Positions 34,455 to 45,682 of a DNA stretch of 64,000 nucleotides are shown piece after piece. The DNA is from Lycium barbarum (lineage: Eukaryota > Streptophyta > Magnoliopsida > Solanales > Solanaceae): assembly GCF_019175385.1 (NCBI RefSeq), contig NC_083346.1, forward strand, positions 87,806,543-87,870,542, given 5' to 3'. Each line of letters opens with the position of its first letter. Within the stretch, counting starts at the first letter, position 1. The translations under genes were made by a program, and so were the position numbers. The notes beneath the pieces are model-generated. The model had not been told where the DNA came from, did no database searches, and was given only the letters and a program-made list of their open reading frames with translations.

Positions 34455-35115
34455 ATGCAATAATTCTATATATTCTGACATAAGAGACAAATGAAAAGCT
34501 AGAATAGCCTAAATGAAATTAGAGTATATGGGATGGTTGGAGACCATAAAAGCCACATAGTACGCGACAGGCTAGACCAGAGAAGAGACGGAAAATGCGT
34601 CACGGCTTTGGAATTAGGAGAGGCTTGAATAGTGTTTGGAGATATTTTGTAGGCAAGGTAGTAGCAATCATACATACATATATGAATGCATAGGATATCC
34701 TACATGTGCTTATATCGGTGGACATGTGTGTCCTAGCGACTGGTGCTACGATATGGAAGGCACCAGTTGAGTAAGGATACCGAAGTCCAAGTAACGACAA
34801 GGCGAATGGTACAGGTGTTACAAGATAAGATGTTATTATTTTCACTACAGGTCAAGGCTGGAAGTTTTAACACAATGATATTTGGAAAGAGAAGGTAAGT
34901 GCGTAGATGGAAGATAAAGAGATCAAAGTGCCAGAAAAAAGTGAAAGGCAAGAAACCTTGGTGAGTGGAAGGACTAATAAGGGATAAAAGGATATGGGAA
35001 GGTCGACAAGAATGATGATACGGTCATAAGATAAAATAAAAACTTATGACATGGAGTTTTCGACTTGTTATGCGTAGAGTTGGAAAGAAACACGAGGAAT
35101 GAGATATAACCGAAA

Positions 35116-36288
35116 ACGAGGAACCTTTATCAAGTCTCCATGAATTTGACACTTATGGCATTTTTGGAGAATTTACTACAATCGTTATCCATGGTCATCC
35201 AATAATAACCTGTTCTTAAGATTTTCTTTGCTAGTACGAACGAATTCATGTGAGGCCCGCAGGTTTTAGCATGTACTTCTTCAATCAATCTTGTGGCTTC
35301 GACGGAGTCAACATATCTAAGTAATCCTAAATCCGGGGTTCTTTTGTACAGAACATTCTTGTTGAGAAAGAAACCATTCGCCAACTTCCTGATAGTTTTC
35401 TTCTGATTGATGGTGATTCCTTCAGGATATTCTCCTTTCTCCAGCAACATTTTAATGTCAGCATACCAAGGTTTTCCATCAGTCTCTGCTTCTAGAAAAT
35501 CATAGTGAGCCAGTCGATTCCTGACAAGATCAATGTATGTACTGTTAAGATGCTGAATCATAGACACTATTGTTGCCAATGCATCAACAAACTCATTCTG
35601 GGTTCTTGGTATGTGTTTGAACTTGACCTCTTGGAAACGATCTGCTAATCTTTGCACAAGTCTGACATACTGTATGATCCTCTCCTTTTTTGTGGCCCAT
35701 TCTCCTCGAACCTAATGAATCAACAAATCCGACTCGCCCATTACCTGAAGATATCTCACATCCATGTCGAGGGCTAAACGTAGACCCAAGATACATGATT
35801 CGTATTCAGCCATGTTATTGGTGCAACTAAAGTTCAATTTGGCGGCCACTGGATAATATTGTCCTGAGTCTGAAACCAAAACGGCCCCGATTCTTGATCC
35901 TTTAAAGTTGACCGCTCCATCAAAATATACTTTCCAGCCTAAGTCATCTTCATTTTCTTTACCCTTAATGGCCATTACTTCTTCATTCGGGAAGTAAGTC
36001 CATAAACGTATAGGATTGTCATCTACTGGGCTTCCAACTAGTAAATCTGCTAATGTTTGCCCCTTAACTTCGTTCTATGCAACGTATTGATTGTCGAACT
36101 CGCTTAATAGCATTTTCCATTTGGCCAACTTCCCTATCAGCATAGGCTGGCGAAAGATGTACCTTATGGGGTCCATTCTTGAGATCAGATGAGTTGTGTA
36201 TGCAGCCATATAATGTCTTAATTTCCGAGACACCTAGGTTAGAGAGCAACACGTCTTATCCATCAAGGAATATCTGGATTCATAGGGT
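35116..36288 (-). pseudogene. pol: Ogre/Tat RNase H, archaeal-type RNase H and integrase zinc finger (minus strand)
   Basis: Read from 36288 down: the RNase H tail PYESRYSLMDKTCCSLT, VSRKLRHYMAAYTTHLISRM, LAKWKMLLSEFD; then the second, archaeal-type RNase H that defines the Tat group: WKVYFDGAVNFKGSRIGAV (Asp), NNMAEYESCILGL (Glu), ESDLLIH (Asp). After an early break near 35710 comes the linker LADRFQEVKFKHIPRTQNEF and then the integrase zinc finger (EEVHAKTCGPHMNSF, TGYYWMTMDNDC). The final KCHKCQIH is shifted by one base. In-frame stops (for example TAG for Trp near 36238) also occur. The catalytic integrase core is missing beyond 35116. This piece continues the RT fragment at 45683, from which it was split by a Tekay element. 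Confidence 0.88.
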
Positions 36289-38394
36289 GTGAGTCATCAT
36301 GGGACATCTATTACCCACACGTACGTATCTATGAGCCTCTACTAGAGTACTAGACATAAGGACGGGACAGGACCCCATCATGCCCAAATATATACACAAA
36401 AGAATATGATCATAAGTAGCACCTCCAGAATAGTGGAGTGCTCCTGTGAATCCGCTGACAAACTCCTACGGATCTACACCGTCTCCCTGTCTACCTGTGG
36501 GAATTAACACAACGTCCAAAAAGAAAGGACGTCAGTACGAACATTGTACTGAGCATGTAAGGCATGAATAATACTAGCATAATAAATAAATCATGAAACA
36601 TGAAATGAAGATATAACCTGTTTATCCTTTAAAAGAAAACACATGTCATACTTATCACATATACCATCAGTGTTAACCCACGTCCGGGTGACCATCGCAC
36701 GCCGGCCACTAGTGGTGTCATGTCCGGCCCTCTAGGCACGGTGTAATCATATGCAGCCCGCCTTTCCGGTGACATGTCCGGCCATCTAGACACTTGTGTA
36801 ATCTCATCGTCATATACTTATCATAAAGCATGCACTAGTACTCAAAGATAATCTATAACTATGTCGGGGTGACGTAAGGTCGAGAACCCCCAATTCCATT
36901 ATAGAGTAATCATAATCATCATACCTCACCTTGAAGGAACTAGCATAATAAGGTGGGTAGCAACAATGAATAACATCAAAGGATCGTATAAGGGTCATTA
37001 GCTTCATGGAAATAACATATCATAAGCTTTTGGCTTAGACTCATCATCATCATTATCATACCCATGACATATCTCGTATATTTGTCTCATAAGAAGCTCT
37101 TTATAAACATTGCCTCATATTTTCCCGAATGTAAGAAGGTCATGGAATAATAAAGGAAGTCATGTCAAAGGAATCATGCCTTAGAAAAGAAGGGACTAGC
37201 CTTACTTACCTTTACGTTTTGCTAACTTTATCACTTAAATGCTTCCCTCCATAATTCCCGTTTCTACATTCAAGAGAGTTCATACTAAAATTAGATAATC
37301 GAAAATATACTTAAGATCAAGCTAGAGCTAATGAAAATTGGGTAACGTCTCCTTTATTCCGATGACTTCTTCCACGTAATAAGAAACTCCCAACATCAAT
37401 AACAACACCTACAATATTTTAATCAATATCTTCATTGAGGTAGACATTATTAAATCCTCAACATTCCCTATCAAAGCCCTTCATAACTGTAACTATGCAC
37501 CATACCGTATCCACCCTCATATAAGGCCTCCATAACATCTTTAATAGTATTCATAGCAAGGTTTTACTCATTACGTATGAAGAACTATGATTCAAGAATA
37601 TTACTAATTTCATGTTTGCACTCCATATTCTCCTCCCTTCCATAATCCAAGTCTTTCAACCTCTCAATACTCATAATAACATGAATTGAACATAGAACTC
37701 ACCTTGGATGATGTAGGAATAGACTTTAGATGAAAATACTCCACTTAGAGAAAATCCTACTTCAACACAAAACGGTGTCTTGATCTTCACAAACCCTAGT
37801 GAGCATTCTTGCACTAGATTATTCTAATTCTTAGTGATTACTCCTTAATTTCCCTTGGATATATGATAATATAATGAGAGAATTTTTCTAGAACCTTCAA
37901 GACTTGGAGAGAAAATAAAATCTGAACTTTTGGGGTTTGACTCGTCTATTTGTAGCTGGAACTGGAATGTTCCAGATAAGCGGTTTGACGGTCACGTCAA
38001 TGTGTCGACGGTCCGTCGACTTGCTCCGTCAACCTATTTCTGTAGATCAAAAGTTGCAAATCCATGTCCACGGTCCGTCATCGTGTCTTGTCGATCAGTT
38101 TCTGCAGGTTAGAATTCTCAGAACATAATGACGGCGCACGTTGACTGCCCATCGACATGGTCAATAATCCATCAATAGTGTCTGGTGTCTGTAGATTTCC
38201 CTGAATCTGCTCAGCCTGTGTCAGTTCAATCCGTTCAACTTCTAATCCTGTAATATACCTGGAATACCTGCTAGTACCTCCATACACGGGGTAAGATACT
38301 TATCATCCCAATACTCGGGTACAAATCCCATTTCAGGGCATACTCCACTAGGAAGCCGAAGGTTTTTCCTACCATGAAAACGAGAGGTGTAACA
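36289..38394 (-). mobile_element. Tekay 3' LTR, end truncated (minus strand)
   Basis: The right boundary is TGTAACA next to a polypurine tract at 38395. The body matches 43567-45682. The left boundary is not the LTR terminus: about 180 bases present at 43388-43566 are missing and the sequence passes straight into Ogre/Tat RNase H. It contains a U3 palindrome cluster (about 37980-38170) and a corrupted TATA (CTACAAATAG on the minus strand, near 37947). Confidence 0.88.
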
Positions 38395-38431
38395 TTCTTC
38401 CCCCCTTTAAAAACATTCATTCTCGAATGTT
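38395..38431 (-). promoter_or_regulatory. Polypurine tract and diverged inverted repeat
   Basis: On the minus strand AACATTCG-AGAA-TGAATGTTT precedes a tract of AAAGGGGGGAAGAA at the LTR start. One arm has mutated relative to the other elements. Confidence 0.85.
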
Positions 38432-38599
38432 AAGTTCTCGAGAATCCTACAAAATTTCGCCAGAGTTTCCCCAGTAATATAGCGCTACCATCCTGTTACA
38501 ACAACCCATAATAACATTGCCTCATAAGGCTACAACACAATAGTAAGGAATTATGGCCACACATGACCAAAAGCATAAAAAGAAAGCATACATACCTCA

Positions 38600-39860
38600 T
38601 AATGTTGATGTTTCATTTTGGATCTCTCCCGACGGGTTGAAATAAGTGCGGGTACTTGGACTTCATATTTTATTCGGCTTCCCAAGTCATTTCCTCTCGA
38701 TTATTATTCCTCCACAAGACCTTAACTAAGGCTACCTCTTTATTTCTAAGTTTCCGTACTTGCCTATCTAGTATGCCCATGGGTACCTTCTCATAAGTTA
38801 ACCTTTCTGTCACTTGAACATCATCTACTGGCACGATCCTAGTAGGATCTCTGACACACTTACGGAACATTGATACATGAAAAACTGGATGGAATGATTC
38901 AAGTTCTGAAGGTAAGTCCAGTTCATAAGCTACTTGACCCACCTTGCGGACAATCTTATAAGGTCGAATGTATCGAGGACTTAACTTTCCCTTCTTACCA
39001 AATCTCATCACTCCTTTCATCTGCGATACCTTTAAGAATACCCAATCATCAACATGAAATTTTAAGTCTCACTGACGGTTGTCCGTATAAGATTTCTGGC
39101 GACTTTGGGCTATCAATAGTCGATCTCGGATAACCTTGACCTTTTCCACCGCTTGTTAAATCAACTCAGGGCCTATTAGTTGTACCTCTCCTACTTCAAA
39201 CCACATAATTGGGGATCTACACTTTCTCCCATATAAAGCTTCATACGGGGCCATTTGAATACTAGAATGATAGCTGTTGTTGTATGCGAACTCAATGAGA
39301 GGTAAGTGGTCTTCCCAGCTACCACCGAAATCTAGCAGACATGCCTGTAACATATCTTCCATGGTCTAAATAGTGCGTTCGACTTGCCCATCAGTTTGTG
39401 GATGAAACACTGTGTTAAGCTTTACCTGAGTACCCAAACCTTCTTTAAAGGACTTTCAGAATTTAGCTGTAAATTGTGCTCCTCTATCAGTAATAATGGA
39501 CACCGGGACGCCATGAAGTCACACAATCTCTTTATGATACAACCTTGCATAATCTTCTACCGAATATGTGGTTCTGACTGGAAGAAAATGGGCTGATTTC
39601 GTGAGTCTGTCCACGATTACCCATATGGAATCATACTCACTTTGAGAATGAGGCAATCCTACAATAAAATCCTTGTATATCACTTCCTATTTCCAGGTTG
39701 GGATTTCCATGGCTTGTAACAAACCTCCTAGCTTTTGATGCTCAATTTTCACTTGTTGGCAATTTGGACATTGAGCTACAAATTCTGCTATGTCTTTCTT
39801 CACTCCATCCCACCAATAAGTTAGCTTGAGATCATGATACATCTTTGTCGCTCATGGGTG
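38600..39860 (-). pseudogene. pol: Tekay integrase and chromodomain, broken (minus strand)
   Basis: Read from 39860 down. The zinc-finger region and catalytic core are interrupted by TGA/TAG in place of Trp or Gln codons, for example within ITDRGAQFTAKF-stop-KSFKEG and ERTI-stop-TMEDML. The second Asp (TDRGAQF) and Glu (DGQVERTI) are visible. An intact piece follows at 39156-39362 ([36 protein letters not shown]). The end (38670-39020) has GKKGKLSPRYIRPYKI, HPVFHVSMFRKCV and the chromodomain-like RNKEVALVKVLWRNNNREEM. The order and length match the other Tekay copies. It is followed by a polypurine tract and LTR. Confidence 0.9.
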
Positions 39861-41240
39861 AATAGAATACCGAGAGTAATGACCTTCTTCTAGAATCTGA
39901 TGACGTAGTTCCGTAACATTTGAAACACATAGCTTGTCTCTGTATCTAAGAACTCCATCCGTAGAAACTTTAACTGGAGACTTATATTTCTCATGAAATG
40001 TATCTCTATAGTGACTCAAATGAAGGTCTTCATATTGGCGCTCTCTCACCTCTATATCTAAGGATGAAACAGTTGGGTCGTGGATACCAAGTCTTGCATT
40101 GCCTGAATCAATTAAGAGAACTCCAAGGCTTGCTAATTGGTGAAGTTCACAGATTAATTCTTTCTTCTCCGGCAAAACCTCACATAGACTGCCCATTGAT
40201 TTGCGGCTAAGTGCATCAGCTACTACATTCACCTTCCCGGGGTGATATAAAATGCACACATCATAGTCTTTCATTAGTTCCAACCACCGTCTCTACCGCA
40301 GATTCCACTCCTTCTATTTGAAAATATATTTGAGACTCTTCTGATCTGTATAAATATCAACATGTACACCATACAAGTAATGCCTCCATATTTTTAGTGC
40401 ATGAATAACTGCAGCCAATTCGAGGTCATGAGTTGGATAGTTCTTCTCATGTTTTTGCAGCTGCCGGGAAGCATAGGCAATAACTTTGCCGTGCTGCATC
40501 AACACACAGCCTAACCCAACACCAGAGGCATCACAATATACCACATAACCATCTAGCCCTTCTGGGAGTGTCAGGACTGGGGCTAAAGATAATCTATCCT
40601 TCAATTCCTGGAAACTACGTTCACAAGCATCAGTCCATTGATATTTCACTGATTTTTGAGTTAGCTTAGTCAATGGTGCTGAAATAGAGGAAAACCCTTC
40701 TACAAATCTTCTATAGTGACCTGCCGATCCCAGAAAACTACAAACTTCTATAGTCGTTGTAAGCCTTGGCCAAGTCTTCACAACTTCAATTTTCTGAGTA
40801 TGAACTCGAATGCCATCGGCTGAAATAATATGGCTTAGAAAAGTTACAGAATTTAGCTAAAATTCACATAGAAAGCTGTTTTGGGAATATCTTCTTCTTT
40901 GACTCTCACTTGATGATAACCCGATCTCAGATCAATTTTGGAAAACCATTTGGCACCCTGTAATTGATCAAACAAATCATCGATTCCTGGAAGCGGATAT
41001 TTATTCTTTATTGTTACCTTGTTCAGCTTCCTATAATCAATGCACATCCGTAAGGAGCCATCTTTCTTTCTCACAAATAGGACGGGTGCTCCCCACGGTG
41101 ACGAACTAGGCCTAATAAACCCCTTCTTAAGCAAATCTTTCAGTTGTGCCTTTAGCTATTTCAATTCTGCAGGAGCCATTCGGTAAGGAGGAATAGAGAT
41201 TGGTTTAGTATCCGGTAATAGATCAATAGCGAAATCAATT
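39852..41240 (-). pseudogene. pol: Tekay RT-RNase H with catalytic-core deletion (minus strand)
   Basis: The RT N-terminal half is clear at 40853-41134 ([54 protein letters not shown]). At about 40868-40875 the protein jumps from IPKTAF to [19 protein letters not shown]. Compared with the copy at 25883-26593, about 78 residues are missing, including the YxDD-type active site. The connection domain and RNase H continue at 40314-40781 ([41 protein letters not shown]) and 39852-40283 (DYDVCILYHPGKVNVVADAL) with a break near 40290. An RT without its active site cannot polymerise, so this element depended on another's enzyme after the deletion, or was already dead. Confidence 0.9.
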
Positions 41241-41245
41241 TCTCT

Positions 41246-41860
41246 TTACGGAGGAAGGCCAGGAAATTCATCTGGAAATTCATCTAGAAATTCATTTACT
41301 ACCGGGACAGATTGAAAAGTCGGCGGCTTTGCTTCGGTGTCATGAACTCGGACTACGTGATATATATATCCTTTGGCGATCATCTTCATCGCCATAAGGT
41401 AGGAAATAAACCTACCGCTGTGAGATGCTGTATTACCTTTCCATTCGAGCACAGGCTCTCCCGGGAATTGGAATCGAACTACTTTCATTCGGCAATCGAT
41501 AGTGGCATAACAAGAGGCCAATTAATCCATACCCATAATCACATCGAAATCTAGCATTTTCTGCTCAACTAAATCAACTTTAGTCTAATGATCACATACC
41601 ATAATCACACAATCCTTGTATACTTGTCTAGCTAGCACGGGATCACCAACCGGAGTAGATACCTCAAAAGGCTTAATTGGCTCGGGTTTCACCCCAATAT
41701 GACCAGCAATATAAGGAGTAATATAAGATAATGTAGAACCCGAATCTATCAATGCATAGACGTCATGAGAGAATATAGATTGTATACCTGTAACCACATC
41801 TGGGGAGGACTCCAAATCCTGACGTCCGGCTAAAGCATAAATACGGGGCTGAGTGCCACC
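41246..41860 (-). pseudogene. pro: Tekay aspartic protease (minus strand), catalytic motif intact
   Basis: 41585-41815 reads SPDVVTGIQSIFSHDVYALI, then the active-site DSGSTLSYITP, then PFEVSTPVGDPVLARQVYKD. A stop near 41583 and another near 41524 interrupt it before MASCYATIDCRMKVVRF and the linker GEPVLEWKGN. Unlike the copy at 26632-27130, the D-S-G triad is unchanged; only nonsense mutations disable it. Confidence 0.88.
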
Positions 41861-43178
41861 TTAACTGGGCGCTTCCCCTCTGCCCCTACCATGGCTTGCT
41901 AGAATCTGTGGAGTCTACCCTGTCAGGCGTACAGATGAGGAAGAACCAGCTGCTGATCTTGTAGGCTGAATCCTACCTCTACCGTACCTCGAGGGAAAAT
42001 CACGCATCACGTGCCCAGTCTGTCCACAAACATAACAAGCATTTGGAGCCTTGGAAACAAGGCCCCGAATGTAACTTTCTGCACTAACTACATCGTGGGA
42101 CCTGTGGTCTCCTCTGACTATAATCACCTCCAAACTGGGAACCCGAAGCTCTTGAGCTCTGACCCAGTCCTGAATGAATGGAGCGGTCAAATCTCCTGCC
42201 TGCAAACTGAGGAGGTGCACTAGTTGCCGACTGGCCTGAATGTCTTGAATATGACTGCCTCGATCCCCCCTATAGTCGCTACCAGCACCAACAGATATGG
42301 CCCCCTTACTCTGCCCTATATCAATATCGCACTCACTCCTTTGTGGATGTTGCTGCTCTTTTAAATTCTGGGCATGGGCCTGAATACGGGAAATATCCAT
42401 CCCCTCTTGCAATGAAGCTATCAAGTAATCTTTGAACAAATGTGGCCCTAAGCCACTCACAAATCTATGCACTCAATCTCCCATATCGGCCACCATAGTC
42501 GGAGCATATCTAGCCAATGAATTAAAGTGATGGCTATACTCCCGAGCACTCGTATTACCTTGATTTAGATTCAGAAACCTATCCGCACGGGCCCTTGAAA
42601 CCTTGGGTGGCAAATAATGACGAAGAAAAGCATCCACAATTTCCTGCCAAACCGGGGGAGATGCATTTTCCTTTCTCGAAGATATCCAGTTATTATACCA
42701 AAGGATCGCTAATCCCAGAGTCTGTAAGATGCCAACTATACAGATTCAGTATCGGAGGCATGAATAATTCTCAACGTTCTCAGCATCTCATCAATAAACC
42801 TTGCGGGTCTTCATCCGGGTTTGACCCAAAAAACTCTGGAGGATTTAAACTCATGAAATCACGGGCTTTAGCACTAGTCACCCTGTCACCTAGACCCGTA
42901 CTCTGCCTTTGTACCTGAGCAGTAACTAGTTGTGTCAATAGCTAAATAGCTTCGGTCATTTGTTGACCCAAAGCACCCGATAGAGGAACTGGTGGCATAG
43001 GAGCCGGAGCTGAAGCCCCCTCTTGTTCTTCTAGGATAGGCGGAGTGTGAGAGGTATTGGATAGAGCCTCATTATGAGATTCACCTTCTTCTATATTTGT
43101 TGGACGCTCCTTTTCCATCCGCCTTTCTGGAGTAGCCTTGCCCCTCTGGGCGGCTGTAGCTTTTATCTTGGGCAGCAT
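41861..43178 (-). pseudogene. gag: Tekay gag, broken (minus strand)
   Basis: ATG at 43178 starts MLPKIKATAAQRGK, aligned with the MP(P/H)KKATAAQKGK start of the other gags. The N-terminus is Glu/Pro-rich. Pieces of the gag domain follow (FMSLNPPEFFGSNPDEDPQ, then MHRFVSGLGPHLFKDYL and MDISRIQAHAQNLKEQ at 41915-42472). The zinc knuckle CYVCGQTGHVMRD has Phe where the fourth Cys ligand should be. Stops occur near 42940, 42800, 42590 and 42473. It lies between the leader stem-loop and protease. Confidence 0.87.
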
Positions 43179-43280
43179 CACTGAAATCATAACGCACAAT
43201 TAGGGAGGAGAAAATATTATAACATGGCTCTATGGCACGATCTAGTAAGAAGAAGAATGGCCATTTTTCCTAAATGCCCC

Positions 43281-43334
43281 ACAGCGTCTTGCTTATAAGT
43301 GTGGCGCGCTTCACACCCATAAACGAGACTCTGC
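43281..43334 (-). promoter_or_regulatory. Leader stem-loop with GCGCGC apical palindrome
   Basis: On the minus strand TCTCGTTTAT pairs with ATAAGCAAGA (nine of ten, counting one G-U). The outer pair is GCAG/CTGT where other elements have GTAG/CTAC, including a T-A to C-G double change. The loop carries GCGCGC (43304-43309) within TGTG ... CACA-like flanks. It lies 38 nt downstream of the primer site. Confidence 0.65.
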
Positions 43335-43371
43335 TGGACACGGCTCATAGACACGCCCTAGGATGGAACTT

Positions 43372-43384
43372 CTCTGATACCGCA
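43372..43384 (-). other. Primer-binding site, tRNA-Met type, mutated
   Basis: On the minus strand TGCGGTATCAGAG resembles TGGTATCAGAG with an altered first triplet. It sits four bases from the LTR end, as in the other elements. Confidence 0.75.
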
Positions 43385-45188
43385 TTTTTCACGACCCAAC
43401 TAAGGGGCCATGATGGGTACTCGGAGCTGACTACTGAGCACCTCTCATTAGGCTAATCATCATACTCAACTTGAACATATATATATATAACCTCTAAAGG
43501 AACACATATCTATATACATAATCCCTCACAGCTACAAAAATGATATACAAAAGTACAATGTAGTCATCATGGGACATCTACTACCTACACGTATGTATCT
43601 ACGAGCCTGTACTAGAGTACTAGACATAACGACAGGAAAGGACCCCGTCGTGCCCAAATATATACACAAAAAAATATGATCATAAGTAGCACCTCCGAAA
43701 TAGTGGAGTGCTCATGTGAATCCGCTGACAAGCTCCTACGGATCTAGACGGTCTCTCTGTCTACCTGTGGGCATGAACACAGCGTCCAAAAAGAAAGGAT
43801 GTCAGTACGAACATTGTACTGAATATGTAAGGCTTGAATAATACTAGCATAATAAATAACCTGCTTATCCTTTAAAAGAAAACACATGTCATACATATCA
43901 CATATACCATCAGTGTTAAACCACGCCCGGGTAACCATAGCACACCGCCCACTAGTGGTGTCATGTCTGGCTCTCTAGGCACGGTGTAATCATATGCAGC
44001 CCACCTTCGCGATGACATGTCCGGCCATCTAGGCACGGTGTAATCTCATAATCATATACTTATCATAAAGCATGCACTAGTACTCAAAGATAATCTATAA
44101 CTATATTGGGGTGACGTAAGGTCGAGAACCCCCGATTCCATTATGGAGTAATCATAATCATCATACTTCACCTTGAAGGAACTAGCATAATAAGGTGAGT
44201 TTAGCAACAATGAATAACATCAAAGGATCGTATAGGGGTCATTAGCTTCATGGAAATATCATATCATAAGATTTTGTCTTAGACTCATCATCATCATTAT
44301 CATACCCATGACGTATCTCGTAGCATTGTCTCATAAAAAGCTCTTTATAAACATTGACTCACATTTTCTGGAATGTAAGAAGGTCATGGAATAATAAAGG
44401 AAGTCATGTCATAGGAATAATGCCTTAGAAAAGATGGGACTAGCCACATACCTTTACATTTTGCTAACTTTATCACTTGAACACTTCCCTCCAATATTCA
44501 CGTTTCTACCTTCACGAGAGTTCGTCCTAAAATTAGATGATCGAAAACATACTTAAGCTTAAGCTAGAGCTAAAAAAAATTGGGTAACGTCTCCTTTATT
44601 GCGTTGACTTCTTCCACGTAATAAGCAACTCCCAACATCAATAACAACACCCACAGTATTTTAATCAATAGCTTCATCAAGCTAGACATTATTAAATCAT
44701 CAACATTCCCTATCAAAGCCCTTCATAACTCTAGTTATGGCACCATACCATATCCACCCTCATACAAGGCCTCTATAACATCTTTAATAGTATTCATAGC
44801 AAGGTTATACTCATTTCGTATCAAGAACTATGATTTAAGAATATTACTAATTTCATGTTTGTACTCCATATTCTCCTCCCTTCTATAATCCAAGTCTTTC
44901 AACCTCTCAATACTCTTAATAACATGAATTGAACATAGAACTCACTTTGGATGATATAGGAATGTACTTTAGATGAGAATACTCCACTTGGAGAACACCC
45001 TACTTCAACACAAAAGGGTGTCTTGAGCTCCACAAACCCTAGTGACCATTCTTGCACTAGATTTTAATAATTCTTGGTTATTACTCCTTAATTTCCCTTG
45101 GATATATGATAATATATTGAGAGAATTTTTCTAGAACCTTCAAGACTTGGAGAGAAAATAAAATCTGAAATTTTAGGGTGTGACTTGT

Positions 45189-45198
45189 CTATTTATAG
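45189..45198 (-). promoter_or_regulatory. LTR TATA box
   Basis: CTATAAATAG on the minus strand, just downstream of the U3 palindromes in element orientation. It is intact here but mutated in the 3' LTR of the same element. Confidence 0.7.
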
Positions 45199-45227
45199 CT
45201 TGAACTGGAATGTTCTAGCTAAGCGGT

Positions 45228-45470
45228 TCGATGAGTGGGTTGACGGTCACGTCGACCTGTCGACGGTCCATCGACTTGCTCCGTCGACCTGCTTCTGTAG
45301 ATCAGAAGTTGCAGAACCATATTGACGGTGGCGATCGACGGCCCGTCGATGTGTCGACGGTCCGTCGACAAGTCTCGTCGATCAGTTTCTGCAGGTTAGA
45401 ATTTTCTGAACATAACAACGGCGCAGGTTGATGGCCCGTCGACATGGTCGACGGTCCGTCAATAGTGTCT
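45228..45470 (-). repeat. U3 palindrome cluster (GTCGAC type)
   Basis: At least five CGACGG/CCGTCG words occur. GTCGACGGTCCGTCGAC (45354-45370) is a near-perfect palindrome, and partial ones lie near 45260, 45330 and 45450. The 3' LTR equivalent (37980-38170) keeps one full palindrome at about 38005-38021 and has lost others. Confidence 0.8.
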
Positions 45471-45682
45471 GGTGTCTGCAGATTTCCCCAAATCTGCTCA
45501 GCCTGCGTCGGTTCAATCCATTCAATTTCTAATCATGTAATATACCTGGAATACGTGCTAGTACCTCCATGCACGAGGTAAGATATTTGTCATCCCAATA
45601 CTCGGGTACAAATCTCCATTTCAGGTCATACTCCACTAGGAAGCCGTAAGTTTTTCCTACCCTGAAAATGAAAGGTGTAATA

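Larger units (their letters stand above)
34225..35115 (+). mobile_element. Non-coding internal module of 5S-bearing element (plus copy)
   Basis: Nearly the whole segment is alignable, reverse-complemented, to 56800 down to about 55900 in the right-hand array. Shared text includes GGGTAAAATxGTAATT, a hairpin at 34282-34300, the 5S-derived block, TCGGAATATATxAAAATTC-like sequence, GGCACCAxTTGAxTAAGG and AATGATATTxGGAAAG. Open frames on either strand are not conserved as protein. It follows gag directly and is cut at about 35115 by Ogre/Tat integrase sequence. It appears to replace pol. Confidence 0.75.
43388..45682 (-). mobile_element. Tekay 5' LTR (minus strand), 2,295 bp
   Basis: The inner end reads TTCACGACCC next to the primer site; the outer end is TGTAATA, a one-base variant of the TGTAACA at 38394. 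The body matches the truncated 3' LTR, with small indels. The promoter TATA is at 45189-45198, with a palindrome cluster at 45228-45470. The outer flank is Ogre/Tat RT-RNase H sequence, so this element inserted into that gene. Confidence 0.9.
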
